In this document: positions 40,162-50,650 of the stretch, one piece after another
Layout: each line of letters starts with the position of its first letter
Numbering within the stretch: the first letter of the stretch is position 1
Assembly: GCF_005893125.1 (NCBI RefSeq)
Contig: NZ_VCJS01000018.1
Span: 42,048 to 106,047, forward strand
Length of the DNA stretch: 64,000 nt
Source of the DNA: Nonomuraea basaltis
GTDB lineage: Bacteria > Actinomycetota > Actinomycetes > Streptosporangiales > Streptosporangiaceae
Direction of reading: 5' to 3'
Made by a program: the position numbers and the translations under genes
The notes under the pieces: model-generated
The model's database searches: none
Seen by the model: only the letters and a program-made list of their open reading frames with translations
Told to the model about the DNA's origin: nothing

Positions 40162-41574
40162 ATGACCGAAACGACCACTCACACCACCGGCCCTGAGAAC
40201 GGCAACGGACAGCTGAGCCTCAGCACCGATGCCGCCAGACAGCTCTCGACCACGACCAAGACGCCTCCGCAGATGCAGGAGATCACCTCACGGTGGCTGC
40301 TGCGGTTGCTGCCGTGGGTGCAGTGCTCCGGCGGCGTGTTCCGGGTCAACCGGCGGCTGACGTACACGCTGGGGGATGGCCGCATCACGTTCACCAACAC
40401 CGGCTCGGAGGTGCGCGTCATCCCGGCCGAGCTGACCGAGCTCCCCATGTTGCGCGGCTTCGACGACCAGGAGGTGCTCGAAGCGCTGGCCGATCGCTTC
40501 ACGCAGCGCGAGGTCGCGGCCGATCAGGACATCGTCACCGAGGGCAGCCCCGGGGACCGGCTCGTGCTGATCGCCCACGGCCGCGTACGCAAGACAAGCC
40601 ACGGCGCCTATGGCGACGAGCAGCACCTCGGCACTCTGGCCGACGGCGACTACCTCGGCGAGCAGGCGCTCGTCGACGGCGGCGAGTTCGCGTTCAGCGC
40701 GCGGGCCAAGACGGCCACCACCGTGCTGTCGCTCTCCCGGCAGGACTTCGAGCAGATCGCCGAGCAGTCGCCCGCGCTGCGCGACCATGTGGAGAGGTGG
40801 CGCTCCAGCAGCGACCGCGCCCACAACGACTATGGCGAGGCCGCGATCGACATGGCGTCGGGCCACACCGGCGAGCCCGTGCTGCCCGGCACGTTCGTGG
40901 ACTACGAGCAGAGCCCGCGCGAGTACGAGCTGAGCGTGGCCCAGACGGTCCTGCGCGTGCACAGCCGGGTCTCGGACCTGTACAACCAGCCGATGAGCCA
41001 GCTCGACCAGCAGCTCCGCCTCACGATCGAGGCCCTGCGCGAGCGCCAGGAGCATGAGCTGATCAACAACAGCGGGTTCGGCCTGCTCCACAACGCCGAC
41101 TTCAGCCAGCGCATCCGCACCCGCTCCGGCCCGCCCACCCCCGACGACCTCGACGACCTGCTGGCCACCGTGTGGAAGGAGCCGGCGTTCTTCCTGGCCC
41201 ACCCGCAGGCCATCGCCGCGTTCGGCAGGGAGTGCAGCAAGCTCGGCGTCTACCCGCAGTCCAGCGAGGTCAGCGGGCACCGGGTGCCGGCCTGGCGGGG
41301 CGTGCCGATCTTCCCATGCAACAAGATCCCGATTTCCGGCACGCGGACGACGTCGTTCCTGCTCATGCGGACCGGCCAGGAGAAGCAGGGCGTCGTCGGC
41401 CTGCACCAGACGGGCATCCCTGACGAGTACCAGCCCAGCCTCTCCGTCCGCTTCATGAACATCAACGAGAAGGCCGTCGTCTCCTACCTGGTCAGCGCCT
41501 ACTACTCGTGCGCCGTCCTGGTGCCCGACGCGCTGGGCATCCTGGAGGACGTCGAGATCGGCAGGAACGGCTAG
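40162..41574 (+). CDS. Family 2B encapsulin shell protein 1 (EshA-like, with cyclic-nucleotide-binding-like insert)
   Basis: A 470-residue HK97-fold shell protein. A disordered N-arm (residues 1-30) leads to [23 protein letters not shown], then the E-loop-like VNRRLTYTL, a cyclic-nucleotide-binding-like domain at ~94-205 ([27 protein letters not shown]) and the rest of the capsid fold ([43 protein letters not shown]). Streptomyces EshA belongs here. Such proteins build a hollow protein shell around terpene-forming enzymes. The insert retains a GExAL-type phosphate cassette but lacks a clear ligand arginine. The second shell gene starts 6 bp downstream. Confidence 0.92.
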   Translation: MTETTTHTTGPENGNGQLSLSTDAARQLSTTTKTPPQMQEITSRWLLRLLPWVQCSGGVFRVNRRLTYTLGDGRITFTNTGSEVRVIPAELTELPMLRGFDDQEVLEALADRFTQREVAADQDIVTEGSPGDRLVLIAHGRVRKTSHGAYGDEQHLGTLADGDYLGEQALVDGGEFAFSARAKTATTVLSLSRQDFEQIAEQSPALRDHVERWRSSSDRAHNDYGEAAIDMASGHTGEPVLPGTFVDYEQSPREYELSVAQTVLRVHSRVSDLYNQPMSQLDQQLRLTIEALRERQEHELINNSGFGLLHNADFSQRIRTRSGPPTPDDLDDLLATVWKEPAFFLAHPQAIAAFGRECSKLGVYPQSSEVSGHRVPAWRGVPIFPCNKIPISGTRTTSFLLMRTGQEKQGVVGLHQTGIPDEYQPSLSVRFMNINEKAVVSYLVSAYYSCAVLVPDALGILEDVEIGRNG

Positions 41575-41580
41575 CCTGCG

Positions 41581-42951
41581 ATGACTGAGTCGGACCAGCG
41601 GGAAGCGCGGCTGAGCCTCGGCACCGCGGCGGCGCGCAGGCTCGCCACGACGACCAAGACGCCCCCGCAGATGTGCGAGATCTCACCGCGCTGGCTGCTG
41701 CGGGTGCTCCCGTGGGTCGACGTCGCAGCCGGCGTCTACCGGGTGAACCGGCGGCTCACATACCCGGTCGGCGGCGGCCGGGTGAGCTTCTCCGGCACCG
41801 GCAGTCGGATCCGGGTGGTCCCACCGAGCCTGACCGAGCTGCCGCCACTGCACGGTCTCGAGGACGGCGACGTCCTCGAGACCCTCGCGCGGCTGTTCGA
41901 GCAGCGGGATTTCGCGCCGGGAGACACGATCGCGCGGGCCGGACGGCCGGCCGACGAGATCCTCCTGATCGCCCACGGCAGGGTGACCCGGCTCCAGTCC
42001 GGCGAGTACGGCGACCGCCTCGTGCGCGACTCGCTGGCCGAGGGCGACCACGCCGGGGCCGAGCTCCCGGGCGGGGCCTGGGAGTTCACCCTGGAGGCCG
42101 GCACCGCCTGCACGGTGCTGGCCCTCCCCTGGGAGGAGCTCCACGCGGCGGCCGCGCAGTCCCCGTCGCTGCGCGCCCAGCTCGAACGCCACCGCGCCAG
42201 GATGTCCAGGCCCCGGAACAAGTGGGGCGAGGCCGCCATCGCCATCGCCGCCGGGCACCGGGGCGAGCCCGTGCTCCCCGGCACGTTCGCGGACTACGAC
42301 CCGGGACCGCGCGAGTACGAGCTGAGCGTGTCGCAGACCGTGCTCCGCGTCCACACCCGGGTCGCCGACCTGTTCAACCAGCCCATGGACCAGACCGAGG
42401 AGCAGCTCAGGCTGACGATCGAGGCGGTGCGCGAGTCGCAGGAGCGCGAGCTGGTGAACAACCGCGACTTCGGGCTGCTGCACAACGTCGACCGCGGGCA
42501 GCGGATCCACCCGCGTACGGGCCCGCCGGGACCCGACGACCTGGACGCGCTGCTCTGCCGCAGGAAGAAGTCCCGCTACTTCCTCGCCCACCCGCGGGCC
42601 ATCGCCGCCTTCCACCGGCAGTGCAGCGCCCAGGGCGTCTACCCCGACTGCGTCGAGCTGCACGGGGCCAGGCTGACCGCCTGGCGCGGCGTGCCCATCC
42701 TGCCCTGCGACAAGATCCCCGTCAGCCGGGCGGGCACCAGCTCGATCCTCGTCATGCGGACGGGCGAAGCGGACCAGGGGGTCGTCGGCCTGCGCCAGAC
42801 CGGCGTGCCCGGCGAGCGCGAGCCGGGGCTCGGCGTGAAATTCACCGGCGTCGACGCGAGGGGAATCGCGTCGTACCTGGTCAGCGCCTACTACTCGGCC
42901 GCGGTCCTGGTGCCGGACGCGCTCGGCGCGCTGGAGAACGCCCAGGTTTAA
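41581..42951 (+). CDS. Family 2B encapsulin shell protein 2 (EshA-like, degenerate nucleotide-binding insert)
   Basis: A 456-residue paralogue of shell protein 1, sharing [49 protein letters not shown] and the C-terminal [18 protein letters not shown]. It lacks most of the N-terminal arm. Its cyclic-nucleotide-binding-like insert is altered: the cassette region reads [13 protein letters not shown], without the GExAL pattern of shell 1, so ligand binding is doubtful. Adjacent, co-expressed and non-identical shell genes point to a mixed two-component shell or two alternative shells. Confidence 0.92.
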   Translation: MTESDQREARLSLGTAAARRLATTTKTPPQMCEISPRWLLRVLPWVDVAAGVYRVNRRLTYPVGGGRVSFSGTGSRIRVVPPSLTELPPLHGLEDGDVLETLARLFEQRDFAPGDTIARAGRPADEILLIAHGRVTRLQSGEYGDRLVRDSLAEGDHAGAELPGGAWEFTLEAGTACTVLALPWEELHAAAAQSPSLRAQLERHRARMSRPRNKWGEAAIAIAAGHRGEPVLPGTFADYDPGPREYELSVSQTVLRVHTRVADLFNQPMDQTEEQLRLTIEAVRESQERELVNNRDFGLLHNVDRGQRIHPRTGPPGPDDLDALLCRRKKSRYFLAHPRAIAAFHRQCSAQGVYPDCVELHGARLTAWRGVPILPCDKIPVSRAGTSSILVMRTGEADQGVVGLRQTGVPGEREPGLGVKFTGVDARGIASYLVSAYYSAAVLVPDALGALENAQV

Positions 42952-45144
<2,193 letters not shown>

Positions 45145-45153
45145 GAGAGCGGG

Positions 45154-45555
45154 CTATAGGGGCAGGTGATGGGCGCGGGGCTCGTAGTACCAGCCCATCA
45201 TGCGCAGCAGGCGCCGCTGGTACGGCGTGACGTTGTGCAGCCGGATCCAGCGCTGCGACGGGGGCAGCGTGGGCATGACCAGCACGCGCAGCCCCGAGAC
45301 GTCGATGAAGGTCAGCGCTCCGGTGTCGACGGTGATGTAAGCGTCCTGGCGACAGCTCGCCAGGACCAAGGCCAGCGCGCTGCTGTTGGTGGCGTCGATC
45401 TCGCCGATCAGCGTGACGGCCGGTGCCCCGTCAGCCGAGCGCACTGTGATCTTGAGTTGCTCGTCCTGGTAGAGCAGCCGCTCTTCGAGACCGCCCACGC
45501 TCCTCGCACCCCCCAACACGCATGCTTCGGGGGTTGTTGCCGAACCTGCACCCAC
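45154..45555 (-). CDS. STAS-domain anti-sigma factor antagonist
   Basis: A 133-residue STAS protein. The phosphoacceptor motif TFIDVSGLRVL holds the serine normally phosphorylated by an RsbW-type kinase; VTLIGEIDATNSSALALVL forms the core strand and helix. The last ~30 residues (RRLLRMMGWYYEP) are typical of actinobacterial members. It is convergent with the geosmin synthase gene. No cognate kinase is adjacent. Confidence 0.88.
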   Translation of the reverse strand: MGAGSATTPEACVLGGARSVGGLEERLLYQDEQLKITVRSADGAPAVTLIGEIDATNSSALALVLASCRQDAYITVDTGALTFIDVSGLRVLVMPTLPPSQRWIRLHNVTPYQRRLLRMMGWYYEPRAHHLPL

Positions 45556-46069
45556 TGAGGATTAGCCAGAACCAAGGTTACACGAAGTATGTTTCACTAT
45601 GTAATTTTCGCGAGAATATGACCGAATTAGTGAGAAATCCTGAAGTGCCCGGCGGTGCGGCCCTCCGCGCGTCGGCAGGGTGACGCGGCGGCGCCCGTGC
45701 AGGCGCGCTCGGGCCCCGCTACCAGCGGGTTTACCGAGGATCTCCCGAGCGGCGCCCCGCCTGGTCCTCGCACCCGCCCTGGGCCCAGATCTGAACGGCG
45801 GTGCCGCCAAGAATGCGGCGGAGTATTTCCGATCCACTTCCCGGAATCGGCGTTGAATCAGGCGTTGTCGTTCACCGTTGACGGTCCGGAGACGAATATC
45901 CGGCCGGAGTCGTATACCCGTATCTGACCTGGCGCGCCGACGCCCGAATAATCGCGAAATTTCCGTCTCGTGGGGTTTTGTCCGAAAGCGTTTATCCCTA
46001 TAGAGAGGGAGAAAGTCACGCAGCAGACAACACTCGCAGGGCAGCGATTCGGGGGGCGCTGAATATGCC
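45556..46069. other. Gene-free intergenic region
   Basis: About 510 bp between the STAS gene and the NlpC/P60 gene. Both ends are AT-rich for this genome and probably hold the two outward promoters. Short ORFs here lack ribosome sites and coding bias. I looked for a c-di-AMP (ydaO) riboswitch, common before such hydrolases, and did not find its conserved core. Confidence 0.6.
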
Positions 46070-46597
46070 ATGAACGGAAGATGGGCGCGACCACTGACAG
46101 CGGCGGCATGCGCCATCGTGTGCGTCGTGCATTCGGTCCCCGCACTGGCCGGCGCCGCCGGCATCAGGTCGGCGACCGGGAGCATCGCGCTGCGGGCGGC
46201 GCTGGAAATGATCGGCGTCCCGTACTCGTGGGGCGGCGGTGGGGTGCACGGGCCCGGTTACGGGATAGGGAAGGGGGCCAAGATCAAGGGATTCGACTGC
46301 TCGGGGCTCACCGAGTACGCGTACGCGCGGGCGGGGACGCTGATCGGATCCACCACGCGGGAGCAATGGCATTCCGGGATCCAGGTACCGAAGGAGCTCG
46401 TGGAACCGGGGGATCTGGTCTTCTACGACAACTCGCCGGACAGTCCAGGGCCGGAACACGTCGGCATCGCCGCGGACGCGGGAAGTATCGTGCACGCGCC
46501 GTTCACGGGGGCGCTCGTGCGGCTGGATCGGCTGGACAGGCCGCGGTTGATGGGGGTGATCCGGCCGGGCGCGGGCCGTACCGGCATCGACGTGTGA
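46070..46597 (+). CDS. Secreted NlpC/P60 family cell-wall peptidase
   Basis: A 175-residue protein with a signal peptide (cleavage probably after ALAGAAG) and a single NlpC/P60 domain. The catalytic Cys is in KGFDCSGLTEYAYA, the His in EHVGIAADAG, and the third polar residue in SIVHAPF. Such enzymes cut gamma-D-glutamyl-diaminopimelate bonds in peptidoglycan stems. It has no LysM, SH3 or coiled-coil targeting domain, so it is a minimal form. A perfect hairpin follows the gene. Confidence 0.9.
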   Translation: MNGRWARPLTAAACAIVCVVHSVPALAGAAGIRSATGSIALRAALEMIGVPYSWGGGGVHGPGYGIGKGAKIKGFDCSGLTEYAYARAGTLIGSTTREQWHSGIQVPKELVEPGDLVFYDNSPDSPGPEHVGIAADAGSIVHAPFTGALVRLDRLDRPRLMGVIRPGAGRTGIDV

Positions 46598-46605
46598 GGT
46601 TGAGC

Positions 46606-46636
46606 CGTGCGGCCCAGGAGCGACCTGGGCCGCACG
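46606..46636 (+). terminator. Perfect hairpin terminator after the NlpC/P60 gene
   Basis: CGTGCGGCCCAGG at 46606-46618 pairs exactly with 46624-46636 around a 5-base loop, 9 bp after the stop codon. Confidence 0.85.
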
Positions 46637-46854
46637 ACGCTGAACATTTCGGTGTCCTCAAGAGCTTTTCGTGGCCTCGCGAGTCTCCACGACGAGCTCC
46701 GTCGGCTCACCTAGGCACCAGGAGGGTCATTTCTGGCCAGATGGCTTCCGTTCATACGGCAGCCGCGCATCGACCCTCCTGCCTACGCCACGCGACGAGC
46801 GTCACAAGTGGATGCCGCCACCCCGGCGTCGCTGTCTGCGTTGCCGTGGCCGAC

Positions 46855-47121
46855 CTACGACCGCGGGATGGCGACGGTGCTGAACAGCGGCGCGATGGGG
46901 GAACCGTTCAGGATCGGTGCATTGAAGACGAGCGAGTTCCGGCTCAAGAGCTCGGCCTGACTGAGCGCGTTGTTCAGCCAGTCGCCGACCTCCACCGGGA
47001 GGTTGATCGCAGCTAGCTGCGCGCCGGTCTCGTTGGGGCCGATGTCGGCGGACGCGGCGGTGGCGGAGAAGCCAAGGGCGGCGGCCGCGATTGCCGCGCC
47101 GGCCAGAATACGACGGAACAT
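46855..47121 (-). CDS. Small secreted protein
   Basis: An 88-residue precursor with a clear Sec signal peptide (MFRRILAGAAIAAAALGFSA, cleavage near ASA) leaving a mature protein of about 60 residues without cysteines. GGAGG lies 9 nt before the ATG. Mature segments such as NLPVEVGDWLNNALSQAELL and NAPILNGSPIAPLF are amphipathic. It lacks the chaplin GN repeats and does not match rodlins. Function unknown; a cell-surface or morphogenetic peptide is possible. Confidence 0.7.
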   Translation of the reverse strand: MFRRILAGAAIAAAALGFSATAASADIGPNETGAQLAAINLPVEVGDWLNNALSQAELLSRNSLVFNAPILNGSPIAPLFSTVAIPRS

Positions 47122-47530
47122 GTTTGGTTTCCTCCATTGATAGGCGCGGGAATTCCCGGCGCCATACTCGTTTGTGCAGGGCTGTGAGGTGCCGCAAATA
47201 ACAATCGCGGCAGGCAGCCCGGCTCGCAACCCAAAAAGCCCTCACCGAGGTCAAGGAGGACCCTCGATTTCTTGGCACTCGGTTTTCGCGCCAGTCGCCG
47301 GCGCACGGCATTCAGACTGCACCGACCAGGCGGTAAACGACATTGATTTGGCTGACGGTGAGATCGACGGGGCAGTCTTTCACCGCCGCATAAGCAAGGA
47401 TCACCTGAAACTTTGAGAATCCCGCTACGCCGATCGGCGTACCTGGAGCACCACCTGTGGGTGGATGCCCCGCGTGAACAAAGCCACGACGATGGCCGGA
47501 GTTTCTGAATCAAGGGGTGAGGTGAGAGCG
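47122..47530. other. Intergenic region without recognisable genes
   Basis: About 400 bp between the divergent secreted-protein and membrane-protein genes, presumably carrying both promoters. I see no tRNA, riboswitch or convincing ORF. Confidence 0.6.
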
Positions 47531-47995
47531 ATGCGGCCAGGTATCCGCAAGACGGTCTTGGTCATCCACATCGTCGTCTCCGTCGCGCTGGTCGGCGAGG
47601 TGTGGGGGCTGGTGGCGCTGAATACGGCGGCGGCGCTGACCAAGGATCTGGAGCTGGCACACGCCGCCTATCGGCTGATGCCGATCCTCGTGTTCGCGGG
47701 CGGCATACCGCTCAGCGTCACCGCATTGATCACCGGCATCACGCTCGGCCTGGGCAGCCATTGGGGGCTGTTTCGCTATTACTGGATCGTGATCAAGTTG
47801 GTTCTGCTGGTGGCGGTCATCTGCCTCGGCATGTTCCTGTTCGATCCCGAAGGAATGGCCGCCGCCACCGAAGGCGCCAGGCAGGCCGTCGCCACTCGGC
47901 AGTGGAGCCAGGTCGCGGTGCTGTGCGGGCAGATCGCCATGCTGTTGATCGCGACCGTGCTGTCGGTGTTCAAACCGCGCTGGAAACTCCGGTGA
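47531..47995 (+). CDS. DUF2269-like integral membrane protein
   Basis: A 154-residue protein with four predicted membrane segments (about residues 7-28, 47-67, 81-101 and 127-147). The pattern with HIVVSVALVGEVWGL, a central GxxLGLGSHWGLF loop and a final hydrophobic helix resembles the DUF2269 family. ATG at 47531 is preferred, with GAGG about 8 nt upstream. Role unknown. Confidence 0.75.
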   Translation: MRPGIRKTVLVIHIVVSVALVGEVWGLVALNTAAALTKDLELAHAAYRLMPILVFAGGIPLSVTALITGITLGLGSHWGLFRYYWIVIKLVLLVAVICLGMFLFDPEGMAAATEGARQAVATRQWSQVAVLCGQIAMLLIATVLSVFKPRWKLR

Positions 47996-48216
47996 CGTGG
48001 CTGCTCACCCTTCCGCGCCCCGGCAGACCAGCCCGCGCCGGCGGACGCCGGACGGACGCCGACGCGAAGCCGGGCCGACGCGCGGGTGGGGATGGGGTAT
48101 ATGGGTGAAATTCGTGGCAGATTTCAGGCGCCGGGAAACACGGTCCTCGTGCCGATCGGCGTGGCAGGATTGTCTTCGGGCCGGGACTGTGGCGAACTGC
48201 CAATTGAGGGGAATAG

Positions 48217-49122
48217 ATGCAGAGTGCTCACGATATGGGCGACTTGACCGAAACGTCCGATAGTGATTCCATCCAATCCGGGCCGACAGCGCTACGACTC
48301 CTTGTCGGCGCGCAATTGCGCCGGCTTCGCGAATCCCGCGGAATCACTCGCGAGGACGCCGGATATGCCATCCGAGGCTCGCATTCCAAGATCAGCCGGA
48401 TGGAATCCGGGCGTACGAGCTTCAAAACGCGCGACGTGGCCGATCTGCTCACCCTGTACGGCGTCACCAACGAGGCCCAGCGCGCGAGCATGCTGGCCCT
48501 GGTCGAGCAGGCCAACGCCCCCAGTTGGTGGCACGACTACCGCGACGTGATCCCCGACTGGTTCGAGCCCTACCTCGGGCTGGAGCAGGACGCCGTGCTG
48601 ATCCGTACCCATGAGGTGCAGTTCGTCCCCGGGCTGCTGCAGACCGAGGACTACGCCCGCGCGGTGATCGTGCAGGGCCACGAGCGCGACTCCGCAGAGC
48701 GGATAGAGCGCCGGGTCGAGGTACGCATGCGCCGGCAGCAGATCCTGGCCCCGCCCAAGCCCCGCAAGCTTTGGGCGGTGATGGACGAGGCGGCGCTGCA
48801 CCGCCGGGTCGGCAGCGAGGCGATCATGCGCGCCCAGCTCGGCCACCTCACCAAGCTGGCCCAGCAGCCGCACATCACGCTGCAGGTGTTCCCGTTCTCC
48901 TCCGGCACCGCCATCGGCGGCGTCGGCCCCGTCACCATCCTGCGCTTCACGCAGACGGAGCTGAACGACGTGGTCTACCTCGAACACCTCACCGGCGCAC
49001 AGTTCCTCACCAAGGAGACCGACGTCCACCGCTACCAGCACCTGATGAACGAGCTGAGCGTGCACGCCCTGCCCCCGGCCGACACCCCGGCGCTCCTGCG
49101 CCGGATCATCGAGAGCCGGTAG
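48217..49122 (+). CDS. XRE-family HTH regulator with DUF5753 domain
   Basis: A 301-residue protein. An N-terminal XRE helix-turn-helix (LRRLRESRGITREDAGYAI and SHSKISRMESGR) is followed by the DUF5753 domain, seen in VPGLLQTEDYARAV and the VMDEAALHRRVGS and LQVFPFSSG segments. This class is abundant in actinomycetes and usually sits beside small DUF397 or methyltransferase genes; here a truncated methyltransferase gene is the neighbour. GAGGGG precedes the ATG by 5 nt. Confidence 0.93.
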   Translation: MQSAHDMGDLTETSDSDSIQSGPTALRLLVGAQLRRLRESRGITREDAGYAIRGSHSKISRMESGRTSFKTRDVADLLTLYGVTNEAQRASMLALVEQANAPSWWHDYRDVIPDWFEPYLGLEQDAVLIRTHEVQFVPGLLQTEDYARAVIVQGHERDSAERIERRVEVRMRRQQILAPPKPRKLWAVMDEAALHRRVGSEAIMRAQLGHLTKLAQQPHITLQVFPFSSGTAIGGVGPVTILRFTQTELNDVVYLEHLTGAQFLTKETDVHRYQHLMNELSVHALPPADTPALLRRIIESR

Positions 49123-49318
49123 GCCTCACGGCTTGCGGGCGACGCCGCACGGTGCGTCGACCCGGGAACGGCCGGCTGAACTGGTCGCCGGCCTCCCGGT
49201 GGTCGGCGTAATGATCCTTGCCGCCGAGCCAGTAATTCCACATCCGTGCGACGTGCGGAATGCTGGTGTCGATGCGGGGCGGGAGCGCCTGACCTGCCGG
49301 AGAGGGCTCAGCTGTCAT
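49106..49318 (-). pseudogene. Truncated SAM-dependent methyltransferase (DUF574-type) remnant
   Basis: A 70-codon ORF with a good ribosome site (AGGAG 7 nt upstream). Residues ~19-50 (SIPHVARMWNYWLGGKDHYADHREAG) match the N-terminus of actinobacterial DUF574/methyltransferase 19 proteins, normally ~265 residues. The match stops abruptly after about 52 residues, replaced by an Arg-rich tail that runs into the convergent XRE gene. The rest of the gene is absent, so it is a deletion remnant. Confidence 0.75.
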
Positions 49319-49528
49319 GGAGCTTCTCCTGTTCAGCGGATCCGCGGGCTATTCAACCTAAGGTTCTGGGTTTGACATTTCCATACGAAGGATCCCGCCC
49401 TCCCGGCCTGCGGCGACCCCCCGGGCCGAGGCCGATTACCAGGGTTTTATGGAAGGCGTCGCGGCCGTTTATTCAGCATGGAATGATCTCCGCAGACATT
49501 TTCCGCGGACGTTCACCGATATTCGGGC

Positions 49529-49975
49529 TCACGGCTGTTCGCCGAGCCGGTCCAGCGCGGCCGACAGCCGGCGCAGCGCCTCCAGGCACTCCCTGGCCTC
49601 CTCGACGCCCAGCTCGCCCACCAGCCGGTCGGCCAGCTCCTGGTGCCCAGGGACGATCTTGGCGACCGCCTCCCGGCCGGCGGCGGTCGGCTGCAGCAGC
49701 TTGGCCCGCCGGTGTGCCGGGTTGGGCTGGTATTCGGCCAGCCCGCGCTCCACCAGCAGGTCCGCGATCCGCTGCACTCCCTGCCTGGTCATCCCCATGG
49801 CCCTGGCGATCCCGGCCACCGGCAACGGCTCACGCAGAACGGCCCCGAGCACCTGCCACCACGCCGCGGTCATCCCCGCGGGCCTGGCCAGCCCCTCCGC
49901 CACGTGGAGGAACTGGCCGTTGAGCCGGAACGCCGCCAGCGCCATGCCGGAGAGCAGCTCGGGCGTCTCGCTCAT
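49529..49975 (-). CDS. MarR family transcriptional regulator
   Basis: A 148-residue winged-helix protein. The recognition region reads VAGIARAMGMTRQGVQRIADLLVERGLAEY with the wing in NPAHRRAKLLQPT. Its ATG overlaps the stop of the DJ-1/PfpI gene, so the pair is one transcript. Palindromic sites upstream of the operon are candidate operators for autoregulation. Confidence 0.9.
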   Translation of the reverse strand: MSETPELLSGMALAAFRLNGQFLHVAEGLARPAGMTAAWWQVLGAVLREPLPVAGIARAMGMTRQGVQRIADLLVERGLAEYQPNPAHRRAKLLQPTAAGREAVAKIVPGHQELADRLVGELGVEEARECLEALRRLSAALDRLGEQP

Positions 49976-50589
49976 GCCGCCATCAGGACCTCGTACGCCG
50001 ACGCGTCGCTCTTGGCGAAGAGCCGGAACCAGGCGTCCAGCACCTCGGGCCGGTAGATGTCGAGCCGCCGGAAGATCTCCCTGGCGAACGCCACCGGCTC
50101 CGTGGGCCCGGCCGTGATGAGGTCGCCGTCGAGCACCGCGTCGCGATCGAGATAACGCTTGGCGCCCGCGTAGCCATCCTGGGCCTCCAGGTATTGCACC
50201 ACGGCGCTGGTGTGGTCACGGTCGTCCAGCAGCCCCTCCCTGGCCAGCCCGGCCGTGGCGCCGCAGATGGCCGCGACCGGCACGCCCGCCTCCAGGAACT
50301 CGCGGGCCTTGCGCGCGAACGGCGCCAGCTCTTGCCCCGCGTCCCACAGGTCCGCGCCGGGCAGGATCAGCAGCGCACTATCGGCGGGAGAGAGCTGGTC
50401 GAGCGCGAGGTCGGGGGTGATGCGCAGGCCGCCCATGGTGATGACCGGATCGGTGGTCAGGCCCACCGTGACGACCTCGTAGCCGCCTGGCTCGCGGCGG
50501 AAGCGCCCGCTGCGCAGGTGTGCGGTCGCGTGACCGGTCTCCCAGTCGGCGACCGTGTCGTAAACAGCGTGGTGAACGATTTCCTTCAT
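49972..50589 (-). CDS. DJ-1/PfpI family protein (class I glutamine amidotransferase-like)
   Basis: A 205-residue protein. ILPGADLW provides the typical acidic loop and VAAICGATAGLAREGLL holds the nucleophile-elbow cysteine (AICGAT). Members include deglycases, chaperones and putative stress proteins. It is coupled with a MarR regulator, suggesting induction by a stress compound. The start lies next to operator-like palindromes shared with the divergent NERD gene. Confidence 0.85.
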   Translation of the reverse strand: MKEIVHHAVYDTVADWETGHATAHLRSGRFRREPGGYEVVTVGLTTDPVITMGGLRITPDLALDQLSPADSALLILPGADLWDAGQELAPFARKAREFLEAGVPVAAICGATAGLAREGLLDDRDHTSAVVQYLEAQDGYAGAKRYLDRDAVLDGDLITAGPTEPVAFAREIFRRLDIYRPEVLDAWFRLFAKSDASAYEVLMAA

Positions 50590-50622
50590 GACAATATCCT
50601 GTCATTACGACAACATGTTGTC
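50590..50622. promoter_or_regulatory. Two MarR-type operator candidates
   Basis: GACAACATGTTGTC at 50609-50622 is a perfect 14-bp palindrome, and GACAATATCCTGTC at 50590-50603 is a weaker version with the same GACA/TGTC ends. They overlap the divergent promoter between the PfpI-MarR operon and the NERD gene. Confidence 0.6.
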
Positions 50623-50650
50623 AATAGGATCCCGTGCGAGGATAGGGGCC

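Noticed and set aside
45655..45927. ORF of 90 codons in the region before the NlpC/P60 gene
   Set aside because: No ribosome site, weak codon bias and no recognisable domain.
45900..46069. Possible c-di-AMP (ydaO) riboswitch before the NlpC/P60 gene
   Set aside because: A short TGTCCGAA-like string is present, but the conserved core and paired elements of the class are missing.
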